Assembly: GCA_902782875.1 (NCBI GenBank)
Contig: CACZPE010000246.1
Span: 1 to 13,566, forward strand
Direction of reading: 5' to 3'
DNA length: 13,566 bases
Origin: an uncultured Ruminococcus sp.
Lineage (GTDB): Bacteria; Bacillota_A; Clostridia; Oscillospirales; Ruminococcaceae
A model generated the notes under the pieces. That model was not told the origin of the DNA, made no database searches, and saw only the letters and a program-made list of their open reading frames with translations. A program made the position numbers and the translations under genes. Position 1 is the first letter of the stretch. Each line of letters opens with the position of its first letter. Shown piece after piece: positions 1-7,386 of this stretch.

Positions 1-1281
1 GCGGCCGATACCGCACAGGACCTCAGGGAATCCGATAATAAGGACCTTGCAAGGCTTGTAAGGACCGCCACGAGAGAGACTACATCACTGACCGCTGTGA
101 ATATGGGCGGCAAGGAATACTATATGGCGGGTGCACCGATGAAGACAGTCGGCTGGGCTGTGATATCGGTGGTCGACAAGGAGCTCACAGAGCGCCCCAC
201 ACAGGCGATGCTCGCCGAGTATGACAGGATAAACAACGAGGCCAGCTACAAATTCTCTCTGGGTACACAGTACACCGAGCGCGTCACTCTAGTTATGATA
301 CTGATCATTATGATACTGGGATTTGCATCGGCGCTGTTTGTGGCAAACAGGATAGTAAAGCCCATAGGCTGCATGACAAAGAGGATCAACGAGATAAAGG
401 CAACGGGCGGCACCTTCGCTATGGACGATATCTACCGCACAGGCGATGAGATAGAGGTGCTGGCGGAGTCCTTCGAGACGCTGTCGGAGCGCACAAGGCA
501 GTTTATCATCGAGATAACCGAGATCACAAAGGAAAAGGAGCGCATCGGCACGGAGCTTGAGCTTGCAAACAAGATACAGGCGGATATGCTCCCGAATATA
601 TTCCCTCCCTTCCCCGAAAGGTCGGAGTTTGACCTCTATGCCACCATGACCCCCGCAAAGGAGGTCGGCGGTGATTTCTACGACTTCTTCCTGATAGACG
701 ATGACCATCTGTGCATGGTCATGGCGGATGTATCGGGCAAGGGCGTGCCTGCCGCACTGTTCATGATGATGTCGAAGATACTTGTGAACAACTTTGCGAA
801 TATGGGCAGCTCGCCCGCAAAGGTGCTCGAGCAGACAAACGCCGTGATATGCAAGAACAACGAGGAAGAGATGTTCGTCACGGTATGGCTTGGCATCATA
901 CCGATATCCACGGGCAAGGTGACTGCGGCCAATGCGGGCCATGAATATCCCGTCATCAAGAAGGCGGACGGCAGCTTTGAGCTGTTCAAGGACAAGCACG
1001 GCTTTGTGGTCGGCGGCATGGACGGCATGAAGTACAAGGAATATGAATTCACCGTGGATAAGGGCGGTGCGCTGTTCCTGTACACCGACGGCGTGCCCGA
1101 GGCCACCAATGCGGACAACGAGCTTTTCGGCACCGACAGGATGCTCGATGCGCTCAACACCGACAAGGGCGCAGAGCCCAAGGAGCTTCTTGAGAACGTA
1201 AAGCGTGCAGTCGATGAATTTGTGGGCGATGCACCGCAGTTTGACGATCTGACTATGCTCGGGTTCGTAAGAAGAAAATAA
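1..1281 (+). CDS. Membrane sensor with HAMP and PP2C/SpoIIE (RsbU-like) serine phosphatase domains, 5'-truncated
   Basis: The frame is open from base 1, so the true start lies upstream; 426 residues are visible. The first ~90 residues look like the end of an extracytoplasmic sensor domain (Cache-like, a guess, containing MKTVGWAVISVV). A membrane helix follows at about residues 95-116, then a HAMP linker (~117-170, with RIVKPIGCMTKRI), a probable coiled coil (~170-195) and a C-terminal PP2C phosphatase. Its metal-binding Asp motifs are all present: GGDFYD (223-228), ADVSGKG (242-248), YTDG (361-364) and FDDLT (from 414). In the RsbU/SpoIIE family such enzymes dephosphorylate a serine on STAS-domain anti-anti-sigma or related regulators. 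The next gene, 14 bases downstream, begins with exactly such a domain, so it is the likely substrate (inference). The enzyme should sit in the cytoplasmic membrane and couple an external signal to dephosphorylation. Confidence 0.93.
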   Translation, partial: AADTAQDLRESDNKDLARLVRTATRETTSLTAVNMGGKEYYMAGAPMKTVGWAVISVVDKELTERPTQAMLAEYDRINNEASYKFSLGTQYTERVTLVMILIIMILGFASALFVANRIVKPIGCMTKRINEIKATGGTFAMDDIYRTGDEIEVLAESFETLSERTRQFIIEITEITKEKERIGTELELANKIQADMLPNIFPPFPERSEFDLYATMTPAKEVGGDFYDFFLIDDDHLCMVMADVSGKGVPAALFMMMSKILVNNFANMGSSPAKVLEQTNAVICKNNEEEMFVTVWLGIIPISTGKVTAANAGHEYPVIKKADGSFELFKDKHGFVVGGMDGMKYKEYEFTVDKGGALFLYTDGVPEATNADNELFGTDRMLDALNTDKGAEPKELLENVKRAVDEFVGDAPQFDDLTMLGFVRRK

Positions 1282-1295
1282 AGGAAGGTGACATT

Positions 1296-2450
1296 ATGGG
1301 ATTTGTCATAAAGCTTGGAGAGAGGATAGACACATCCAACGCTGCAGAGGTGGAGAAGCGCATCCTGGCAGAGACGGAAAAGACAGATGAGGTACCTTCA
1401 TTTGACGCATCCGAGCTTACATATATCTCCAGTGCGGGGCTGCGCATACTCCTAAAGGTAAAGAAGAAGTATCCGTCCCAGAAGCTCTGGATAAACTGGG
1501 TATCCCCCGAGATCTACGATATACTGGAGAATACGGGCTTTACCGTGATGTTTGACGTGAAAAAGCGTATGCGTGAGGTGTCCGTTGACGGCTGCGAGGT
1601 CATAGGCAAGGGCTTCTACGGCACTGTGTACCGCCTTGATGATGAAACGATCGTCAAGGTCTATGAGCCCGATGTATCGCTGTTCAACATAGAGATCGAG
1701 CAGCAGAGGGCAAAGTCGGCCTTCGTAAACGGCCTCCCCACTGCGATACCCTATGATACCGTTCGTGTGGGTGAGTGCTACGGAGCGGTATATGAGCTGT
1801 TCAGATCAAAGACTCTCAATGAGATACTGATAGAAGAACCCGACAGGGCGGATGAGCTCATAGAGAAGTATGTGGATTTCATAAAGCAGATACACGGCAC
1901 AAGAGCCTATGGCGTATCGCTTCCCACCGCAACGGGCGCATTCTGGCGCTATCTTGATTATATCAGGAGCGAGCTGCCCTCATACACCTATGAGATACTG
2001 AAGAAAATGATCTCACTTATGCCCTATGACGACCGCTTCGTACACGGCGACCTGCAGATGAAGAACGTGATGATGTGCGACGGCGAGCTGATGCTGATAG
2101 ATATGGACACCCTGACAAAGGGCCAGCCCGTATTCGATCTTCAGGCGCTGTACGTCACGTATGAGCTTTTCCTTGAGGATGACCCCGACAACAGCATGGA
2201 CTTTCTGGGAATATCCGCAGATATGTCGCATCATATCTGGAACAGGGTGATACGTCTGTATCTGGGCACCGAGGATGAGCGCACCATCGCCGCGGCAGAG
2301 GATAAGATAAGGCTGCTGGCACTGATACGCTTCATGTATATCATACTCTCATCGTCGCTTAGTGACACAGAGCTCGGCCAGCTGAGGATCAGCCACGCAA
2401 AGAAGAGTATAGAAGAGCTGCTTAAAAAAGTGAACAGCTTTGCATTATGA
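1296..2450 (+). CDS. STAS domain fused to APH/choline-kinase-fold phosphotransferase
   Basis: 384 residues. Residues 1-~90 form an STAS domain with the phosphorylatable motif YISSAGLRILL (Ser45/Ser46), as in anti-sigma-factor antagonists. From about residue 100 the protein becomes an aminoglycoside-phosphotransferase/choline-kinase-type domain. It has a Gly-rich loop (G104-K-G106-F-Y-G109), a candidate nucleotide-anchoring Lys121, a catalytic VHGDLQMKN (249-257; Asp252, Asn257) and a metal-binding IDMD (Asp269, Asp271), so the kinase core looks intact. It resembles the phosphotransferase family first noted as paralogues in Fibrobacter succinogenes (TIGR02172-like; from memory). The start is set by AAGGAAGGTGA just upstream of ATG 1296. 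It lies 14 bases after the PP2C phosphatase and is almost certainly co-transcribed with it. Classical partner switches use a separate GHKL kinase (RsbW/SpoIIAB); here the kinase-fold domain is on the STAS protein itself. Its substrate is unknown and could be a small molecule. Confidence 0.9.
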   Translation: MGFVIKLGERIDTSNAAEVEKRILAETEKTDEVPSFDASELTYISSAGLRILLKVKKKYPSQKLWINWVSPEIYDILENTGFTVMFDVKKRMREVSVDGCEVIGKGFYGTVYRLDDETIVKVYEPDVSLFNIEIEQQRAKSAFVNGLPTAIPYDTVRVGECYGAVYELFRSKTLNEILIEEPDRADELIEKYVDFIKQIHGTRAYGVSLPTATGAFWRYLDYIRSELPSYTYEILKKMISLMPYDDRFVHGDLQMKNVMMCDGELMLIDMDTLTKGQPVFDLQALYVTYELFLEDDPDNSMDFLGISADMSHHIWNRVIRLYLGTEDERTIAAAEDKIRLLALIRFMYIILSSSLSDTELGQLRISHAKKSIEELLKKVNSFAL

Positions 2451-2455
2451 GATAT

Positions 2456-2479
2456 CGCTCCTCTTGAAAAAGGGGAGCG
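2456..2479 (+). repeat. Intergenic hairpin between the STAS-kinase and ABM genes
   Basis: CGCTCCTC (2456-2463) pairs with GGGGAGCG (2472-2479) over eight base pairs, one of them T-G, around an 8-base loop TTGAAAAA. No T tract follows, so it is not a canonical terminator. It could trim or stabilise the transcript between the two genes, or attenuate weakly. Confidence 0.5.
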
Positions 2480-2507
2480 GCTCGCTGTAAGGAAAGGAAC
2501 GGGGAAT

Positions 2508-2798
2508 ATGAGTATAACGGTGAATATATACTACACGGGAAAGAACGGCAGTGCGCGCAGCTTTGCCGAGGAGATGATGTCAAGCGGCATCGTGGACGAG
2601 GTCAGGAACGAAGAGGGCAACGAGAGATACGAGTATTTCTATCCCGCCGAAGATCCCGAGACCGTGCTGCTTATCGACAGATGGCGTGACGAGGAAGCGA
2701 TATCCGTTCATCACAAGTCTGAGATGATGGTGAAGATCGCAGCTCTGCGTGACAAATACAGACTGCACATGAAAATAGAGCGATATACCGATCTGTAA
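2508..2798 (+). CDS. ABM-domain (antibiotic biosynthesis monooxygenase / YgiN-like) small protein
   Basis: 96 residues, the usual size for a single-domain ABM protein with a dimeric ferredoxin-like fold. Recognition rests on the pattern NERYEYFYPAEDPETVLLID (38-57), then RW (58-59) and EEAISVHHKS (62-71): a Glu/Tyr strand, an aromatic-acidic strand ending in Trp59, and the helix with His68-His69 that is typical of these proteins. Family members include quinol monooxygenases (YgiN) and heme-degrading IsdG types, but many have no known substrate and the sequence does not settle which applies. It is predicted to be cytoplasmic and has no signal peptide. AAAGGA lies at 2493-2498, nine bases ahead of the ATG. 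The exporter gene begins 12 bases after its stop, so the two are likely translated from one message. Confidence 0.8.
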   Translation: MSITVNIYYTGKNGSARSFAEEMMSSGIVDEVRNEEGNERYEYFYPAEDPETVLLIDRWRDEEAISVHHKSEMMVKIAALRDKYRLHMKIERYTDL

Positions 2799-2810
2799 GG
2801 AGAAATACTG

Positions 2811-4133
2811 ATGAGTAAATTCCGTAAACAGCACATGGCGATAGACTGGCATGAGCTGTTAGATGAGGAGAACACCTGCCCTGCGGTTGACGCAACACTT
2901 AAGGAGAAAGCCACCATCGTCGGCAGGACGGGGCTCATGATGCTGTCTGTAGGCACAGGCGCATGGAGAGTGCGCGCATCTATGAACAAGATTGCCAGGG
3001 CGCTGGGGATAGTATGCAATGCGGACATAGGTCTGCTGTCGATAGAGTATACCTGTATTGACGGCGAGCAGACCTATACCAACGCCATATCCATAAACAC
3101 CACGGGCGTGAACACCGATAAGCTGATATACCTCGAGGAATTCGCCGACGGCTTCAAGGACCGGGCGGGGAAATACTCCGCGGAGCAGATACACAGGATA
3201 CTCGACAAGATACAGGAGCTGCCCGCAAACTACAGGCCGATAGATCTTGCACTTGCCTCCGCATTTGCGTGCGGGGCGTTCACATTCCTGCTCGGCGGCG
3301 GCCTTACCGAGATGCTCATAGCATTCGTGGGAGCGGGTGTGGGGCAGTTTGTCAGAAAAAAGCTGATAGACAGGCATATCACTCTGCTTGCAAATGTCAC
3401 CGCGGCGGTGGCATCCGCCTGTACGGTGTATGTGGCGCTTTTCCATCTTGCAAATATCCTCTTCGGCATATCCGCGGAGCATCAGGCAGGGTATATATGC
3501 TCGATGCTGTTTGTGATACCGGGCTTTCCGCTGATAACGGGATTTATCGATATCGCAAAGCTGGACCTGCGCTCGGGGCTTGAAAGACTGACCTACGCAT
3601 TCCTGATAATCGGCATGGCTACGCTCACGGGCTGGGCGGCGGCACTGCTGTTCAGATTCAGGCCCGACAGCTTCACCGAGAATGAGCTGTCACCGCTGGT
3701 GATACTGGTACTCAGACTGTTTATGAGCTTTGTGGGGGTATACGGCTTCTCATTCCTGTTCAACAGCCCGAGAAAGACAGCATTCATCGCAGCCCTCATA
3801 GGCATGACTGCAAATACCCTGCGCTTAGAGCTTGTTGATATCACAGGCATACCCGCAAGCCTCGGCGCCTTTATCGGTGCGATAACCGCAGGACTTCTGG
3901 CCTCTGCGATCAAATCAAGGATAGGCTACCCGAGAATAACCCTTACCGTGCCGTCTATCGTCATTATGGTGCCGGGTATGTTTATGTACAAGGCGATATA
4001 CTTCATCGGCCAGAATGATATAGCCACAGGCGGACTGTGGTTCACAAAGGCACTTCTGATCGTATTCGCCCTTCCCCTCGGTCTGGTATTCGCAAGGATA
4101 CTCACCGACAACAATTTCAGGAAAAGCAGCTGA
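2811..4133 (+). CDS. Threonine/serine exporter, ThrE family (YjjP- and YjjB-type halves fused)
   Basis: 440 residues. The first ~140 are soluble and include the family-type stretch TGAWRVRASMNKIARALG (from residue 49). About ten hydrophobic helices follow in two sets: five from ~145 to 290 (including the VIPGFPLITGFID motif around Pro237-Gly238 and Asp247) and five from ~305 to 435 (including MVPGMFMYK around Pro388-Gly389). This is the ThrE arrangement, in which the DUF1212-type and DUF3815-type halves are on one chain; many bacteria carry them as two separate genes. Characterised ThrE from Corynebacterium exports threonine and serine using the proton-motive force, so efflux of small amino acids or similar metabolites is likely; the actual substrate is not shown here. 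AAGGAG at 2797-2802 overlaps the upstream stop and sets the start. The last stop base is the A of the next start codon (TGATG), giving translational coupling. Confidence 0.9.
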   Translation: MSKFRKQHMAIDWHELLDEENTCPAVDATLKEKATIVGRTGLMMLSVGTGAWRVRASMNKIARALGIVCNADIGLLSIEYTCIDGEQTYTNAISINTTGVNTDKLIYLEEFADGFKDRAGKYSAEQIHRILDKIQELPANYRPIDLALASAFACGAFTFLLGGGLTEMLIAFVGAGVGQFVRKKLIDRHITLLANVTAAVASACTVYVALFHLANILFGISAEHQAGYICSMLFVIPGFPLITGFIDIAKLDLRSGLERLTYAFLIIGMATLTGWAAALLFRFRPDSFTENELSPLVILVLRLFMSFVGVYGFSFLFNSPRKTAFIAALIGMTANTLRLELVDITGIPASLGAFIGAITAGLLASAIKSRIGYPRITLTVPSIVIMVPGMFMYKAIYFIGQNDIATGGLWFTKALLIVFALPLGLVFARILTDNNFRKSS

Positions 4134-5041
4134 TGGATACGGATATATGCGGTATACCGCGCCTGTTCGGACTGCCCCGGGCATACAGGGCAGAGCCTTT
4201 GTCAGACGGGCATATAAACGATACCTATGAGGTGTTTACCGACAGCGGCAGGTATATACTCCAGGCGGTAAACTGCAGCGTGTTTGAGGATACAAAGCTT
4301 CTCTCGCGGAATATCCTGCGCGCATCCCGTGCAGTATCCGCATACGGCGGTATATGCGCGCCGGTGTATCTCACGGCGGAGGAAGGACCGCTCTGCAGAT
4401 ACGACGGCAAAGTATGGAGAATGTGGGAATATATAAGCGCTGTGAGAGAAACTTCGGCATATGATGCGGGGTATGCCTTCGGCAGCTTTATCCGTGCGCT
4501 TGACGGTGATGAGCCGTATGTATGTGCGGTGAAGGGCTTTCACGATACCCGCGGGGTGATGGACCGTGCCCGTGCGGAGGGGATAACGCCGCTTCTTGAT
4601 GAAGCTGATATATTTGACGGTGTGCCCGCAAGGAACATACACGGCGACGCAAAGACCGGCAACTGCATATGCTCCGCAAAGACCGCCGTGATAGATATTG
4701 ACACCGTGATGACCCACTATACGGCATATGATTACGGCGATATCGTAAGGTCTGTATGCAGAAACGGCCTTGATGACTTTGATGAGCTCACGCGGGGCTT
4801 TGCCGCAGGCACGGGGGGAGTGCTCTCCGAAGCGGAGGTCGGTTCGCTTTACAGCGGCATAATATGCGTGACAGGGGAGCTGGCGTTGCGGTATATGCTT
4901 TCTGCCTGCGGAAAAGAAAACCTCGGTGCATCGCGCACACACTGCATGCACCGCGCAGAGGAGCTTAACAAGCAGCTTTCGTTGTTCAGAGAAAATGAGA
5001 TGTATATAAGAAAAAGTATAGAGACTTTTTTCAAGGGGTGA
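4133..5041 (+). CDS. APH-fold sugar kinase, similar to N-acetylhexosamine 1-kinase (NahK)
   Basis: 302 residues from ATG 4133. An in-frame extension back to 4037 would run inside the exporter gene, whereas ATG 4133 overlaps its stop as TGATG and has AGGAAA a few bases upstream. The N-terminus carries DGHINDTY (25-32) and GRYILQAVN (39-47), which match my memory of bifidobacterial NahK closely. The middle has FHDT, the catalytic loop HGDAKTGN (170-177; Asp172, Asn177) and the metal motif IDIDTV (from 187; Asp188, Asp190), followed by DYGDIVRS. NahK phosphorylates the anomeric carbon of GlcNAc or GalNAc in the lacto-N-biose/galacto-N-biose pathway. The protein is about 50 residues shorter than NahK, and no glycan-degrading gene is adjacent, so a related sugar or another small molecule is possible. 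The family assignment is good; the exact substrate is open. Confidence 0.8.
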   Translation: MDTDICGIPRLFGLPRAYRAEPLSDGHINDTYEVFTDSGRYILQAVNCSVFEDTKLLSRNILRASRAVSAYGGICAPVYLTAEEGPLCRYDGKVWRMWEYISAVRETSAYDAGYAFGSFIRALDGDEPYVCAVKGFHDTRGVMDRARAEGITPLLDEADIFDGVPARNIHGDAKTGNCICSAKTAVIDIDTVMTHYTAYDYGDIVRSVCRNGLDDFDELTRGFAAGTGGVLSEAEVGSLYSGIICVTGELALRYMLSACGKENLGASRTHCMHRAEELNKQLSLFRENEMYIRKSIETFFKG

Positions 5042-5186
5042 GTTACCCGTTGACAGAAGATACTCCCACGTAGACGCATTCAGGAATGAGACAGACAAGC
5101 AGATCACCGTAAAGAAACTTAAAAGCGGCGGAAGCAGGGCGGAGATATGGGTATAATGGCCTTAAAGCCGCATAAGGATTGGTATT
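5042..5186 (+). other. Intergenic gap with a start-less coding-like remnant
   Basis: No complete gene fits here. Bases 5052-5156 read as an open frame without a usable start codon (DRRYSHVDAFRNETDKQI, then VKKLKSGGSRAEIWV and TAA), with codon choice like the neighbouring genes. A good ribosome-binding match (AAGGGGTGA, 5033-5041) precedes TTG 5050, but that frame stops after seven codons. A small gene broken by a frameshift would explain both. TATAAT at 5152-5157 has no convincing -35 partner. No terminator was seen. Confidence 0.4.
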
Positions 5187-5690
5187 ATGGATAACAACAG
5201 TTCCGTGAGAAGAGAGCTGCGGCGGTATGAGAACCGCCTTACCGTCATAGGTGCGGGGGTAATGGCTCTTGATGTATGGAGCCTTATCAAGATGATAATG
5301 ACCTTTATCGGCACCAAGGACTATCTGACGCAGCTTACGGGCGATCCCGAGATGAAGGGCATCGATCTGGCCGTGTTTCTTGTGGTGTTTGCCGCGGTGC
5401 TGCTGTTCTTTCTGTGGATACAGTTTTATATCGGGCTTTCCGCCCGCCGCGAGGGCTTCGGCAGGAAAAAGGGATACGGATATCTGGTGCTGACCGTATT
5501 GTACATCGGCATATATATCATCAGCATCATAATGAGCATAACAGACTTTCAGACGGTATATGCCTCGGCGTTTGACGGGGCGGTCACCATGCTTATCGAC
5601 ACTATCACCACTATCACCATGACAGAGATGGTATATGCCTCGGTGCGTGTAAAGCAGTTCAGGCGTATGCTCGTTGCGGAGGGCGGATGA
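5187..5690 (+). CDS. Hypothetical four-helix membrane protein
   Basis: 167 residues; I do not recognise a family. It has a short charged N-terminus (RRELRRYENR) and four hydrophobic segments at about 18-41, 62-85, 98-118 and 131-152. A basic loop (ARREGFGRKKG) lies between the second and third, and a basic tail (RVKQFRRM) sits at the end, which suggests both termini are in the cytoplasm. AAGGA at 5174-5178 lies eight bases before ATG 5187. Its stop (5688-5690) is one base before the ATG of the DUF6765-like gene, whose ribosome binding site lies inside this gene, so the two are translationally coupled. It is probably part of a three-gene membrane-associated unit; its function is unknown. Confidence 0.75.
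   Translation: MDNNSSVRRELRRYENRLTVIGAGVMALDVWSLIKMIMTFIGTKDYLTQLTGDPEMKGIDLAVFLVVFAAVLLFFLWIQFYIGLSARREGFGRKKGYGYLVLTVLYIGIYIISIIMSITDFQTVYASAFDGAVTMLIDTITTITMTEMVYASVRVKQFRRMLVAEGG
5678..5682 (+). promoter_or_regulatory. Ribosome binding site fixing the DUF6765-like gene start
   Basis: GGAGG lies inside the end of the upstream gene and nine bases before ATG 5692. It supports that start over the in-frame ATG at 5674, which would precede the site. Confidence 0.65.
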
Positions 5691-5691
5691 T

Positions 5692-6843
5692 ATGCAGCTT
5701 GATTTTCATTACTACGCCACCTTCTGCGCGGCTTTCCTTGCGGGGTATACGTATGAGGAGAGCCTTGACATATGCTACAGCTCGCAGTTTACGGATGTGT
5801 GCTCCCGCACGCTCCTTGCAAAGCTGAAAGCCCCTCTGTCGGCGGCGACAACGCAGCTGCAGCTTGAGCTTATGGATGCGAATACCGACCTGCTGGGGCT
5901 TCAGGACATCACCAGGATATGGGCATCTTTCCATTTCCTTCCCCGTGATCTCTACGCCATGACAAAAGGCCGCAACAGATACTACAGGAATAAGTACAAC
6001 CTGATATGCGGCCCTGACGGTGAGCTGGCGGCCGAGACCGTGTGCCTTGCAAAGGACAAGACCCTGCAGGCCGCGGGCATTGCCATGCATATCATTGCAG
6101 ACACATGGGCCCATACATATTTTGCCGGCACGCCCTCACTGGTCATAAACAATACCAACTATCATTTCTATGAGATACTGCCCGGGGGCGACCGAAAGAT
6201 CACCTTCATGCACAGCACATCAAAGCCCGATGATATCGACAGGAGCATATACACCTGCAGCCTCTACCAGTCAAGCGAGCATTCGGTGATGAATCTCGGC
6301 CACGGCCGTGCGGGGCATCTGCCCGATTACAGCTTTGTAAAGTACAGATATCTCCCCGCGTGGTACGACTACGAGGAGATAATAAAGGACAATCCGTCTG
6401 ACTACTACAGGGCCTTCTGCCAGATGGTATATGCCATGGAGTATCTCAGGGGAGAATACACCGCCTTTGAGACAAAAAGATATGCATATGACACTGTATC
6501 CCCGTATGAGGACAGGATAAGGGGGATACTCACAAAGCGTCAGACCGATTCCTCAGCGGACTGGGAGGCTTTCGGAAAAGAGCTTTCAGGAAAGGATATA
6601 CCGTCATTCGATATCATGAGGTATCAGGAAGAGTATACCGACTCCGACGACAAAGATGCCACATTCATAGGAAAATTCATACTTGCCGCGCTTTCGCAGA
6701 AAAGTATGGTCACAAACAGGATATTCCGCTCCGGAAACCTGCTGGCGGGATTTTCGGTGGATTTCGCGGAGAAGGGCTTCATCGGCATAAAGGATTTCAG
6801 GATGCTGGCGGACTATCTGGGGAAGGAGATAAAGCATGACTAA
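5692..6843 (+). CDS. DUF6765-like protein, candidate metal-dependent hydrolase
   Basis: 383 residues from ATG 5692, giving the family-like N-terminus MQLDFHYYATFCAAFLAGY. The assignment to DUF6765 is from memory of the family's start and its LQDITRIWASFHFLP segment. No signal peptide or membrane helix is obvious. Potential metal ligands are Asp4 and His6, Asp35 (SSQFTD), an H-x3-D-x3-H motif (His133, Asp137, His141 in MHIIADTWAH) and GHGRAGHLPD (His204, His209, Asp212). The H-x3-D-x3-H pattern and the PD element recall zinc-dependent phospholipase C / P1-nuclease-fold enzymes, so a phosphoester or lipid hydrolase is plausible but unproven. The C-terminal third (from ~275) is charged and lacks a recognised motif. 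The gene follows a membrane protein by one base and overlaps the next membrane protein gene by eight bases, so the three products probably work together near the membrane. Confidence 0.75.
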   Translation: MQLDFHYYATFCAAFLAGYTYEESLDICYSSQFTDVCSRTLLAKLKAPLSAATTQLQLELMDANTDLLGLQDITRIWASFHFLPRDLYAMTKGRNRYYRNKYNLICGPDGELAAETVCLAKDKTLQAAGIAMHIIADTWAHTYFAGTPSLVINNTNYHFYEILPGGDRKITFMHSTSKPDDIDRSIYTCSLYQSSEHSVMNLGHGRAGHLPDYSFVKYRYLPAWYDYEEIIKDNPSDYYRAFCQMVYAMEYLRGEYTAFETKRYAYDTVSPYEDRIRGILTKRQTDSSADWEAFGKELSGKDIPSFDIMRYQEEYTDSDDKDATFIGKFILAALSQKSMVTNRIFRSGNLLAGFSVDFAEKGFIGIKDFRMLADYLGKEIKHD

Positions 6844-7375
6844 GCTGCAGCGTATAACCACATTCCTCACGGGTCTGGTCACAGCGCTTGTATCACTGCT
6901 GATAGCGGCCGACCCCGAAAACGGCATATCCGCGGCGCTGGTGCTGCTGGGCCTGTCGCTGGCGGTGAGCGGTATAAAGTATCTGGTGTACTACCTGTTT
7001 ATGGCGCGGTATATGGTGGGCGGCAGGGCGATGCTGTATGTGGGCATGATAGTTCTGGATTTCGGGGTGTTCACGTTTACACTGGTGGACTCGGGGCAGT
7101 TCTATGTCATGCTCTATCTGTTCGGCACCCATCTGTTCGCGGGTGTGATAGACATACTGCGCAGCATGGAATCAAGAAAGATGGACGCCCCCTCATGGAA
7201 GCTCAACATCAGCCGCGGTGCGGTGAATATCGTTATCGCCGTGCTGTGCATCATATTCATATTCGGCGGCTTCAGCACGCTTATAGTCTATACCTATTGC
7301 GCAGGCCTTTTCTACAGCGCCTGCATCAGGATCATATCCGCATTCCGCAGGACACAGATAGTGTTCATACAATAG
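6836..7375 (+). CDS. DUF308/HdeD-like integral membrane protein
   Basis: 179 residues, with about six hydrophobic segments running almost the full length and short polar loops; the only long polar stretch is SMESRKMDAPSWKLN in the middle. The two-times-three-helix layout, the size and the AALVLLGLSLAVSGIKYLV-type segment match HdeD/DUF308 proteins. HdeD is linked to acid resistance in Escherichia coli, but most relatives have no known role. The start overlaps the previous gene's stop by eight bases, and AAGGAG (6823-6828) lies seven bases upstream, so translation is coupled. It is the last gene of its operon. The AT-rich spacer after it contains the nested inverted repeat described separately, which may end this transcript. 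Confidence 0.75.
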   Translation: MTKLQRITTFLTGLVTALVSLLIAADPENGISAALVLLGLSLAVSGIKYLVYYLFMARYMVGGRAMLYVGMIVLDFGVFTFTLVDSGQFYVMLYLFGTHLFAGVIDILRSMESRKMDAPSWKLNISRGAVNIVIAVLCIIFIFGGFSTLIVYTYCAGLFYSACIRIISAFRRTQIVFIQ

Positions 7376-7386
7376 ACAGTATCAAC

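Noticed and set aside
4037..4132. Possible 32-residue N-terminal extension of the NahK-like kinase
   Set aside because: It lies wholly inside the exporter gene in another frame, and the TGATG overlap with a ribosome binding site gives a natural start at 4133.
4202..5107. Long minus-strand open frame opposite the NahK-like kinase
   Set aside because: The + strand frame has a full set of kinase motifs; the reverse frame shows none and its composition is typical of a shadow.
5152..5157. TATAAT as a promoter for the 5187 operon
   Set aside because: No acceptable -35 box lies 16-18 bases upstream; TTGACA at 5050-5055 is far too distant.
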